A stretch of 6,796 nt of DNA from Bryobacterales bacterium (GTDB lineage: Bacteria; Cyanobacteriota; Vampirovibrionia; Obscuribacterales; Obscuribacteraceae), in assembly GCA_903970295.1 (NCBI GenBank), contig CAJCHQ010000127.1, forward strand, positions 1 to 6,796. The letters run 5' to 3'. Shown piece by piece: positions 1 to 6,095 of the stretch (the stretch's first letter is position 1; every line of letters begins with the position of its first letter). The notes under the pieces are model-generated. The model saw only the letters and a program-made list of their open reading frames with translations. It did no database searches and was not told the DNA's origin. The translations under genes and the position numbers were made by a program.

Positions 1-256
1 TCATGATGATTTTTGCGTCTGGGCACGACTTCTTGATCGACGCAGTAGCCTGGATGCCATCGAGTTCGGGCAGGTCCACATCCATAAGAACGAGGTCTGC
101 TCGGCATTCAGTAAACATGGTCACAGCCTGCAATCCGTTTACAGCCTCGCCCACAACGGTGATCTCTACATTGCCTTCGAGCATAAATTTTATGCCCAAA
201 CGGGTAACGCTGTGGTCATCGACAAGAAGAACCTTTATATGACCAGGCGACAACAT
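1..256 (-). CDS. Response regulator, N-terminal receiver domain, probably NarL/FixJ (LuxR-type) family; 3' part outside window
   Basis: Eighty-five N-terminal residues are visible and the gene runs off the left edge. They form a receiver domain: beta-1 HIKVLLVDDHS with the acidic pair D13/D14, and beta-3 LVLMDVDLPELDG with phospho-acceptor D59. The DDH opening and the MDVDLPELDG(I)xAT stretch resemble NarL/FixJ receivers, which usually carry a C-terminal LuxR helix-turn-helix; that output domain is not in view, so DNA binding is inferred. The ATG at 256 is the first possible start, because an in-frame TAG lies a few codons upstream. There is no clear Shine-Dalgarno. It is divergent from the hybrid kinase at 342, 85 bp away, and is a natural final acceptor for the Hpt domain of that kinase. 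Receiver assignment is firm; subfamily and partner are inference. Confidence 0.88.
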   Translation of the reverse strand, partial: MLSPGHIKVLLVDDHSVTRLGIKFMLEGNVEITVVGEAVNGLQAVTMFTECRADLVLMDVDLPELDGIQATASIKKSCPDAKIIM

Positions 257-341
257 ATGATTATCAAGCTAACCTGTGATGAATAACAAGCTGAACAATA
301 AGACAGTACAACAGAACAGCCCAAATTGACACCCGCACCTA
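257..341. promoter_or_regulatory. Divergent intergenic region, presumed promoters for response regulator and hybrid kinase
   Basis: This 85-bp AT-richer spacer is the only non-coding gap longer than 20 bp. Both flanking genes face away from it, so it must hold their promoters unless upstream readthrough exists. On the minus strand a GATAAT (260-265) sits 18 bp downstream of TTGTTA, a plausible but weak sigma-70-like pair. It is so close to the ATG at 256 that transcription would begin at or just inside the start codon, so it may be chance. No convincing -10 was found for the plus-strand gene. Neither gene has a recognisable ribosome binding site, which would fit very short or leaderless messages. 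Confidence 0.4.
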
Positions 342-2447
342 ATGACAACACTGTTTCCTAAAGTGGCTCAGTGCCGCCTTATCAGTGAAAGCGATTTACT
401 TGTCGTTCGCAACACGACCAAGCAGTTGGCGCTGCTGGTCGGCTTGCGTTCTCCAGACCAAACCAGGCTCGTGACAGCGGTTTCAGAAGTGGCGCGCAAC
501 GCTCTCTTGTATGCAAACGGCGGCTGTGTCAATTTCACGTTCCAGGAACAAGCCAGCAAAGAATTTTTGCAAATATCGGTTGTTGATTCGGGTCCTGGCA
601 TATCCGACCTGACCATACTCGATGCCGAAGCTGCCGGTTTATCAGGCACTCACACGAGCTTGACAGCGATAAGAAGGCTTGTCGATCGAGTGGAAATCGA
701 AACCGGTCACACCGGTACGACTGTGATAATCAGCAAAGAAATTACGGGACTGGCACTGAAAAAGAAAGCCATTGAAAAATGGGCTGATCAATTGGCCAAC
801 TCGAGTCCCAATATGAAATTGTCAGACAGACAACAGAGCGGCAATTTGATTTTGCAAGATCTGCAACAGCAAAATAAGGAATTGATGACCGCGCTCGACG
901 AAGTCCAGAAAGTGAGGGAAGAGTTAGAAGAGCGCAGCCTTCAATTGACGCATGCAAACCGACTCAAGACCCTATTTCTGGCAAACGTCAGTCACGAGAT
1001 TAGAACACCGATGAACGCCGTCCTGGGCTTAACGAATATTTTGGAAAAACGTCTAGTAGATTCAGAAGACCGGCGACTAATTGGCTTACTGCATCAATCT
1101 GCCTCATCTTTGCTACATATCATTAACGATATTCTCGACCATTCTAAAATCGACGAAGGAAAACTTCTCATCAAGAAAGAAAATTTTTCACTGATCAACT
1201 TGATTGAAAATGTTGTCGACATGTTCGCAGCTCAATCAGCCAGCAGGGGCATCGCAGTCACAGCTTCGATTGATGCCACGATCCCTGCATTTGTTGTCAG
1301 CGATGAAAATCGAATCAGACAGATACTCGTAAATCTAGTGGGCAATGCTCTGAAGTTTTCTAAACAGGGTGCGATCAAAATTAGCGCTCTGCGGATATGG
1401 AAACATCAAACTACAATCGGAGTGAAGATCGAGGTCGAAGACCAAGGTATCGGTATTGAAGTGGCAGACCTGGATAAACTGTTCAAACCCTTCTCTCAAA
1501 TCGATGCCGCCTGGAGTCGACGCCAAACAGGCACTGGTCTGGGTCTGAGTATATGTAAGCGCTTAGTCGATTTGCTCGACGGCAAGATCGGAGTCAACAG
1601 TAAAGTAGATGTCGGATCCACATTCTGGTTTGAATTGCCGTTGGAAACTGTCGATGATCTGACTGCTGAGGCAGAAGCGGTTCCCGAAGTATATTCGTTT
1701 ACTGGTGCGAGAGTGCTTCTAGGAGAGGACCATCCGGTCAATCAACTGGTGGCTGCAAATCTTCTCGAGGAATTGGGAGTCAAAGTCGGCGTTGCTTCTA
1801 ACGGTATCGAGGTGCTCGAGGAAATAAATAAGCAGAAGTACGATCTCATTCTTCTGGATTGCCAGATGCCTAAAATGAATGGCTTCGAAGCAACTGCTGC
1901 AATCAGAGAGAGGGAATCTGGAACCAACAACCACGTGCCGATTGTGGCTGTGACAGCCAACGCCATGACCGGCGATCGCGAACATTGCCTCAGCTTAGGT
2001 ATGGACGATTACATCAGCAAGCCCTTTTCGGAACGTGATATCGCTCGCGTGTTGGCAAAGTGGCTGAACAAAGAACAAAATGCGCCAGTCACCCCAATAG
2101 ATTTAGCGGCGCTGTTCGAGCGTTACAAGAAAGAACAGGTGACGAAACTTCTCAAAGCGTTTCTCGATGACTCAGACTCACGCATGCCAGAAATTCAAGA
2201 AGCGCTCGCAAAGAGCGACTTCGATATTGTCGGTAAAAACGCTCATGCCATCAAAGGAGCATGTTCTTTGATTTTTATGCCGGAGCTGGCAGTGATTTGC
2301 TCTGCTCTGCAACAGGCTGCCGAGCAAACAGATGCAGCGCGAGTAGAGGCTCTTTTTAGGTCATTAAATGCTCAATACAGTCAAATAAAAATAGAGGCAA
2401 GTCAAATCATCGGGCAAATCGAAAGCGAGCAGTCGAAGGGAAGTTGA
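342..2447 (+). CDS. Soluble hybrid histidine kinase with N-terminal RsbT-like ATPase domain, receiver and Hpt domains
   Basis: This 701-residue protein has no signal peptide or membrane segment. Domains in order: RsbT/RsbW-like GHKL fold (about 10-132) with N-box E49/N53 (SEVARNA) and G1 DSGPG (D82-G86) but no GxGxG lid; a coiled-coil linker (about 163-207); HisKA with phospho-acceptor H218 in NVSHEIRTP; HATPase with N-box N331/N335, G1 DQGIGI from D367, F-box LFKPF and G2 GTGLGL (397-402); a receiver (about 456-573) with E462/D463, phospho-Asp D506, T538 and K560; and Hpt (about 583-690) with H635 in HAIKGAC. It therefore holds H218, D506 and H635 for an internal relay ending on a separate regulator. 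The ATG at 342 is the first start after an in-frame TGA at 327. The N-terminus aligns with that of the convergent kinase ending at 2461. Domain calls are firm; coupling to the stressosome through the N-terminal domain is inference. Confidence 0.95.
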   Translation: MTTLFPKVAQCRLISESDLLVVRNTTKQLALLVGLRSPDQTRLVTAVSEVARNALLYANGGCVNFTFQEQASKEFLQISVVDSGPGISDLTILDAEAAGLSGTHTSLTAIRRLVDRVEIETGHTGTTVIISKEITGLALKKKAIEKWADQLANSSPNMKLSDRQQSGNLILQDLQQQNKELMTALDEVQKVREELEERSLQLTHANRLKTLFLANVSHEIRTPMNAVLGLTNILEKRLVDSEDRRLIGLLHQSASSLLHIINDILDHSKIDEGKLLIKKENFSLINLIENVVDMFAAQSASRGIAVTASIDATIPAFVVSDENRIRQILVNLVGNALKFSKQGAIKISALRIWKHQTTIGVKIEVEDQGIGIEVADLDKLFKPFSQIDAAWSRRQTGTGLGLSICKRLVDLLDGKIGVNSKVDVGSTFWFELPLETVDDLTAEAEAVPEVYSFTGARVLLGEDHPVNQLVAANLLEELGVKVGVASNGIEVLEEINKQKYDLILLDCQMPKMNGFEATAAIRERESGTNNHVPIVAVTANAMTGDREHCLSLGMDDYISKPFSERDIARVLAKWLNKEQNAPVTPIDLAALFERYKKEQVTKLLKAFLDDSDSRMPEIQEALAKSDFDIVGKNAHAIKGACSLIFMPELAVICSALQQAAEQTDAARVEALFRSLNAQYSQIKIEASQIIGQIESEQSKGS

Positions 2448-2464
2448 TTTTCACGTCAAATCAA
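2444..2464. terminator. Small inverted repeat spanning both stop codons of the convergent kinases; possible weak bidirectional terminator
   Basis: TTGATTT (2444-2450) and AAATCAA (2458-2464) form a 7-bp stem with a 7-base loop. The two convergent stop codons (TGA at 2445-2447 plus strand; TGA at 2463-2461 minus strand) lie one in each arm. The stem is AT-rich and no strong T-run follows on either strand, so intrinsic termination would be weak. It is the only candidate hairpin in the 13-bp gap between the genes. Confidence 0.3.
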
Positions 2465-3888
2465 GTCGGAACCGCCACTGAACTTAGTTCTAGGGGTACA
2501 GTGAAAAAGAAAGTCGTGCCTTTGCCGAGAGCGCTTTCGCAGCTAATTTCGCCGCCCATTTGTTCAACCAATGTCTTACTGATTGCCAGACCCAAACCGA
2601 GTCCTTCGTACTTGCGTGTGGTTGAACCATCGACTTGAACGAAAGGTTGAAAAAGCCGACGCTTGCCTTCAGGCGAAATACCAATTCCCTGATCTTCTAC
2701 TTCGAAACGCACCACTGCAATTCCACTTTCAACGCTTTGACTAATAGCGCGGAGTTTTATCAAGCCTCCGTCTGTAAACTTGACAGCATTCAGCATTAGA
2801 TTGAGCAGTACTTTCCGCAGGCGCATAGAATCGCCAAATAAAGGTGTAGCTAAGACAGGATCTATTTCATCGCTTAAAGTGATTTTCTTGCCGACTGCAT
2901 GGTGTTGCCCATGCTGAAGAATTTCATCGAAGATTGACCCAATAAAAAACTCTTCACGCAAGAGCTTAGTGTCAGCCCCCTGTATTTTCGAAAAGTCGAG
3001 AATGCCATTGACCACCTGAGTTAAATGCTTAGCGGCTGTGGCAATATAGGTTGCTGTTTCTTTGATCTGATCATCAACATCGGGAGAGATGGATAAGACC
3101 TCAGAAAAGCCTACGATGATCGAGATTGGGGTGCGAAGTTCATGGCTGACATTGGCCACAAACTCGCTTTTCAATTGATTAGCCAATACAGCCTGCTCGC
3201 TCGTAATTCTCAACTCTTGATTCAGGTTCGAAAGTTCGGCAGTGCGCTCCGCCACTTTTAATTCCAGAGAATCGTTCAAGGCTTGCATTTTTTCGTTTAG
3301 CAGATTGAGCTGTTCGTTTTTACTTCGCAGTTCCACATTGAGCTGATCGAGCATTTCCTGATTACCAGTTAATTGTTCGAGAGCGTTAAGAAGTTCTTGG
3401 TTCTGCTGATATACCTCTTCGCTAGGATCGCTTGCCACCATTCTCGCTAGAGAGTTAGCCAGCTGATCGATCTCGGCCGAGCTAAAAGGAGTTCTTGGCG
3501 CTACATGTTTGTCCAGACGAACCGTTGTTCCTTGCGCAGACGATTCGATCTTCATGCTATCTACCAAACGAGCAGCACCGCGTAACCCGGGGTGATCGCT
3601 CGATGACGACTGAACTTCCACGGGAGCGTTAAAACCGCTTCCTTTGTCAGTTACAGTGATAGCAAAAGAATAAGGCGATTTCGTGTCAGAAATCGAGTAG
3701 TCGATGCGTCCATCTTTAGCATGAACAAAAGCATTACGAGCGACTTCACTTAAAGCAGTTGCCACCCGTGTTTGATCGAGAGCATCCAAACCCAGCAGCA
3801 AAGCAATTTGCCGCGCCCGTCTGCGAGCGAGAACGATGTCAGACTCGGACTTGATGTGTAGAATCAATAGTAACTTGTCGGTTTTCAT
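2461..3888 (-). CDS. Soluble histidine kinase with N-terminal RsbT-like ATPase domain
   Basis: The protein has 475 residues and no membrane segment. Residues about 8-127 are an RsbT/RsbW-like GHKL fold, with LDQTRVATALSEVARNA (E48, N52) as N-box and D81-K-G-S-G85 as G1. The glycine lid is lost: only HPGLRGAARLVD (99-110) remains where RsbT has GLGLGL. A long Gln/Leu-rich coiled coil (about 155-245) leads to HisKA with H249 in NVSHELRTP, then HATPase with N363/N367, DQGIGI from D399, LFQPF and GLGLGL (429-434). There is no receiver domain, so it must phosphorylate a separate protein. The start at 3888 lies 3 bp after the stop of the phosphatase fusion and has no evident Shine-Dalgarno, suggesting translational coupling as the last gene of the operon. 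The linker motif DQLANS (141-146) recurs in the hybrid kinase. Catalytic core firm; stressosome input inferred. Confidence 0.94.
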   Translation of the reverse strand: MKTDKLLLILHIKSESDIVLARRRARQIALLLGLDALDQTRVATALSEVARNAFVHAKDGRIDYSISDTKSPYSFAITVTDKGSGFNAPVEVQSSSSDHPGLRGAARLVDSMKIESSAQGTTVRLDKHVAPRTPFSSAEIDQLANSLARMVASDPSEEVYQQNQELLNALEQLTGNQEMLDQLNVELRSKNEQLNLLNEKMQALNDSLELKVAERTAELSNLNQELRITSEQAVLANQLKSEFVANVSHELRTPISIIVGFSEVLSISPDVDDQIKETATYIATAAKHLTQVVNGILDFSKIQGADTKLLREEFFIGSIFDEILQHGQHHAVGKKITLSDEIDPVLATPLFGDSMRLRKVLLNLMLNAVKFTDGGLIKLRAISQSVESGIAVVRFEVEDQGIGISPEGKRRLFQPFVQVDGSTTRKYEGLGLGLAISKTLVEQMGGEISCESALGKGTTFFFTVPLELSSVAVPT

Positions 3889-3891
3889 AAC

Positions 3892-4899
3892 TCAATTGCG
3901 ACCCAGTTGTTTTAAAACTAGCACGGTGGCGTCATCTATACTCTTGCAATACTTTTGGTACAACCAGGCAGCAATGATCGGTGCAGACTTATTTTCTACC
4001 GCACTTATATCTTCGAGCGTTTTTGACGACAGCCCATCCGAATGCATGATCAAAATCGAATCATAGGTCCAGGGAATGGTAAATTCGATAATCTTCCTGG
4101 CTTCGTATCCAAGAGTGCCATTGAGCGCCGTGAGATGCTTGTGATCGGTTCCGGAAGTGGCAATTCCGGCGATATTGCCCAAGCCGCAATAATCTAGTCG
4201 CATTGTGGACAAATCCAGCTTAGCTACGGTCGCCACAGCTCCACGTGTGCCACGCAATGCTGTGTGAATGGCTTTGATCATCGCACCGGGACTGAGTTGC
4301 ACATTTTCTTTAAAGCGTTTGATCGCCAAACGAGACGCCTCACAAGCTTCGAAGCCATGCCCAAGTCCATCGACGAGCAGACAATTTATGGTTGCGCCCG
4401 CGCGCAGAATGATCCATTTGTCACCAGACAACTGTTCGCCCGCCTTTGGCACAGTCAAGCCGCCAAAAGAAAAATCAGTTGCATCAGCCGATTTCGTCGT
4501 CCAGACTCGAGTCTGTAAAACTACACCTCCACCCTGTGCAGAATAAATATCGAAATTATCAGCGAGCCTGCGAATAGCGCCAAGACCCGTACCATAAGTA
4601 CCGGTCGATGAGTAGCCATCCTTCATGCAATCTTCGACATTCATGCCATAACCAGTATCGATCGAAAAAACTTCGACACCAACGTTTTCGCCTTCAGTCA
4701 TGCCCTGTACGATCAGCTTGCCGCCGAGCGGAGTGTGTTTGAGCAAATTCGTGCCAAGTTCAGTGCAGACAAGAGCGAGCCTATCTTCAGTCTTTTGATC
4801 GAGCCCGTGGTTATGAGCAAAGGCGAGAATCTGTCGGCGCGCGTCACTGACCTGGCTCTGCTCTGTAACTTCAATCAAACGCGCATCAGTCACATCCAT
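3892..4899 (-). CDS. RsbT-like ATPase fused to RsbX/SpoIIE-type PP2C phosphatase
   Basis: The protein has 335 residues. The N-terminal GHKL fold (about 10-133) has TELGTN (E47, N51), G1 DTGYG (81-85) and an intact lid TYGTGLGAIRRL (G103, G105, G107), so ATP binding is expected. The C-terminal half (about 142-331) is a SpoIIE/RsbX-like metal-dependent phosphatase with DGLGHG (177-182), GNIAG (241-245), HSDGL (286-290) and IDDATVLVLK (321-330), which supply the usual metal-binding aspartates. In the Bacillus system RsbX removes phosphate from RsbR and RsbS, and that is the likely role here. ATP-binding SpoIIE phosphatase fusions of this type are a known bacterial family. The ATG at 4899 overlaps the end of the preceding rsbT by 10 bp, so the two are probably coupled. 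Whether the N-terminal domain is an active kinase or a docking domain cannot be told. Confidence 0.92.
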   Translation of the reverse strand: MDVTDARLIEVTEQSQVSDARRQILAFAHNHGLDQKTEDRLALVCTELGTNLLKHTPLGGKLIVQGMTEGENVGVEVFSIDTGYGMNVEDCMKDGYSSTGTYGTGLGAIRRLADNFDIYSAQGGGVVLQTRVWTTKSADATDFSFGGLTVPKAGEQLSGDKWIILRAGATINCLLVDGLGHGFEACEASRLAIKRFKENVQLSPGAMIKAIHTALRGTRGAVATVAKLDLSTMRLDYCGLGNIAGIATSGTDHKHLTALNGTLGYEARKIIEFTIPWTYDSILIMHSDGLSSKTLEDISAVENKSAPIIAAWLYQKYCKSIDDATVLVLKQLGRN

Positions 4900-5282
4900 T
4901 TTATTACTTCAACTTTGGTGCCCTGTCCAGGCAGCGTGTCAATTTTGAAATCATCCATCAGGCGTTTAGAGCCACTGAGACCGAGCCCGAGCCCTTTTTT
5001 AGAGGTGTAACCATCCGTCAGGGCAAGTTCAAGATCGGGAATTCCGGGACCGGAATCTTCAAAGATTAATTTGAGTCCGTCTCGCCCCTCCGTTGTGACT
5101 TTTTCAATTCTCAGTCGGCCTCCCAAACCATGCTCGAGAACGTTTCTTCCAAGTTCGCTTGCTGCCGTGACAATTTTTGTCTGATTGATTTTGGAAAATC
5201 CCAGATCGACGCTATGCATCTTGATTGACGCGCGCGCCTGGAGAAGATCGTCCTCATTTTTCAGCTCGCAGACCTGAAGCAA
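4890..5282 (-). CDS. rsbT: RsbT-like serine/threonine protein kinase, second copy
   Basis: This is a single GHKL-fold protein of the RsbT switch-kinase family, which phosphorylates RsbR and RsbS in stressosomes and is released to act downstream. Counting from the TTG start (130 residues), it shows ASELGRN with E43 and N47, FEDSGPGIPD with D76, and an intact lid KKGLGLGLSGSKRLMD (G97, G99, G101). The frame stays open to a GTG at 5342 (150 residues), which would overlap the upstream rsbT by 46 bp. I prefer the TTG at 5282 because AGGAG (5294-5298) lies 11 bases before it, embedded at the upstream stop codon, and because the N-terminus then matches the neighbouring copy in length. It is roughly half identical by eye to that copy. 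It overlaps the phosphatase fusion by 10 bp. Family is firm; the start is uncertain. Confidence 0.9.
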   Translation of the reverse strand: MLQVCELKNEDDLLQARASIKMHSVDLGFSKINQTKIVTAASELGRNVLEHGLGGRLRIEKVTTEGRDGLKLIFEDSGPGIPDLELALTDGYTSKKGLGLGLSGSKRLMDDFKIDTLPGQGTKVEVIKWM

Positions 5283-5293
5283 TATTTGCGGCT

Positions 5294-5298
5294 CTCCT
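5294..5298 (-). promoter_or_regulatory. Shine-Dalgarno AGGAG for the second rsbT, supporting a TTG start at 5282
   Basis: On the minus strand AGGAG overlaps the TAG stop of the first rsbT (5299-5297) and sits 11 bases upstream of TTG (5282-5280). Spacing is slightly long, but the placement at the upstream stop codon is typical of coupled operon genes. No comparable site precedes the longer GTG start apart from a G-run used for coding in the upstream frame. Confidence 0.45.
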
Positions 5299-5719
5299 AA
5301 CTTTTCTCCTGCCACTTGGTAACAGAGACCTGCGTTCCGCACGCGCCCCCGTTTGCACTCGACTTGATCTCGAAACTATCCATCAATCTTTTGGCGCCGC
5401 CGAGGCCCATACCCATTCCTTTGCCGGTTGTGTAGCCGTCTTCCAACGCCACATCGATATCTGGAATACCCGGTCCAGTGTCTTCGAATATTAATCTGAT
5501 ACCGACACGTCCAGTTTCATCTACGAGTTGAATCAGGGCATGGCCGCCGCCCCCATGCTCCAGTGTGTTACGCGCGAGCTCGCTTGCTGCTGTTATCACT
5601 TTAGTTTGATTGACCAGACTAAAATTCAGAAGCGCGACGATTCTCTTGACAGACGCGCGCACTTGAGCGATGTCGTCTTCAATCTTGATCGGTCTATCTT
5701 CTTGCGACTTGACGCCCAT
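5297..5719 (-). CDS. rsbT: RsbT-like serine/threonine protein kinase, first copy
   Basis: The protein has 140 residues, close to the size of Bacillus RsbT, and is a single GHKL ATPase domain. Visible motifs: VNQTKVITAASELARN with E47 and N51; FEDTGPGIPD with D80, the expected Mg-coordinating aspartate; and an intact lid GKGMGMGLGGAKRLMD (G101, G103, G105). It follows rsbS directly, the conserved R-S-T order, so it is the likeliest kinase for RsbR and RsbS here. The ATG at 5719 is preferred because AAGGGGAA (5722-5729) lies just upstream. An in-frame GTG at 5740 would add seven residues but place that ribosome site inside the gene. With the ATG, the gene overlaps rsbS by 26 bp. The second copy follows at once, so a tandem duplication is likely. 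The family call is firm; substrate is inferred from gene order. Confidence 0.94.
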   Translation of the reverse strand: MGVKSQEDRPIKIEDDIAQVRASVKRIVALLNFSLVNQTKVITAASELARNTLEHGGGGHALIQLVDETGRVGIRLIFEDTGPGIPDIDVALEDGYTTGKGMGMGLGGAKRLMDSFEIKSSANGGACGTQVSVTKWQEKS

Positions 5720-6095
5720 GCTTCCCCTTTGCGCTGCCACTCAAGGCCGCGCGATCGAGCAACTCCATGCCGTCTTCTGCAGTGAGTGCCGTATGGATGC
5801 CTTTAAGCGAGATACCAAGTTCAGTGATCGTAATCGCAATTGCGGGTTGCATGCCGACAAGTACTGTGTTGCAATCCAACAAGCTAGAAATTTTTGCGAT
5901 ATTACCGAGAACTCGACCCATAAAGGAGTCGACCATTTCTAGCGCCGAGATGTCGATCAAAACACCTTTGGCACCGAGAGCGACAATCTTCTCGGTCAAA
6001 TCTTCTTGCAAAGCCAGGGCCACGCGGTCGTGAAAATCGACTTGGATGGTGACCAATAAAGTGTGCCCAATCTTCAAGATAGGAATTCGTTCCAT
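5694..6095 (-). CDS. rsbS: RsbS-like STAS-domain stressosome scaffold/antagonist
   Basis: This 133-residue single STAS domain protein shows the RsbS hallmarks: IPILKIGHTLLVTIQVD at the N-terminus, a DISALEMVDSFMGR phospho-site loop, and the GMQPAIAITITELGI strand-helix. S57 in VDSF aligns with Ser59 of Bacillus subtilis RsbS, the residue phosphorylated by RsbT to release it. RsbS forms the stressosome core with RsbR and binds RsbT. A basic tail (about 120-133, ending GRQVARR) extends past the STAS fold; its coding DNA overlaps the start of the first rsbT, so it may be partly a by-product of that overlap. The ATG at 6095-6093 abuts the TAA of rsbR with no gap, consistent with coupled translation and controlled R:S ratio. 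Confidence 0.95.
   Translation of the reverse strand: MERIPILKIGHTLLVTIQVDFHDRVALALQEDLTEKIVALGAKGVLIDISALEMVDSFMGRVLGNIAKISSLLDCNTVLVGMQPAIAITITELGISLKGIHTALTAEDGMELLDRAALSGSAKGKHGRQVARR
5722..5729 (-). promoter_or_regulatory. Shine-Dalgarno for the first rsbT, fixing the ATG at 5719
   Basis: The minus strand reads AAGGGGAAGC then ATG, a purine-rich site 3-5 bases ahead of the start and the strongest ribosome site in the operon. It lies inside the 3' end of rsbS and downstream of the alternative GTG at 5740. Confidence 0.5.

Noticed and set aside
3..242. Plus-strand frame of 79 codons at the left edge
   Set aside because: It lies opposite the receiver domain of the response regulator, which has all expected catalytic residues in the minus-strand frame.
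326..331. Perfect TTGACA on the plus strand just upstream of the hybrid kinase
   Set aside because: It lies 10 bp before the ATG at 342; a -10 box 17 bp later would fall inside the gene, no good -10 is there, and no downstream Met would keep the RsbT-like domain intact.
1496..1985. Open frames on the minus strand inside the hybrid kinase, around the HATPase-receiver junction
   Set aside because: They are antisense to well-defined kinase and receiver motifs, have no recognisable domains and no ribosome sites.
2490..2684. Second minus-strand frame overlapping the C-terminus of the operon histidine kinase, considered as a frameshift relic
   Set aside because: The main frame has uninterrupted N, G1, F and G2 boxes through to its stop, so no frameshift is needed.
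4890..5719. Possibility that the two rsbT copies are an assembly duplication
   Set aside because: The copies differ throughout at both protein and DNA level, so they are real diverged paralogues.
5720..5740. GTG start at 5740 for the first rsbT
   Set aside because: A purine-rich ribosome site lies between this GTG and the ATG at 5719, and the extra seven residues enlarge the overlap with rsbS.
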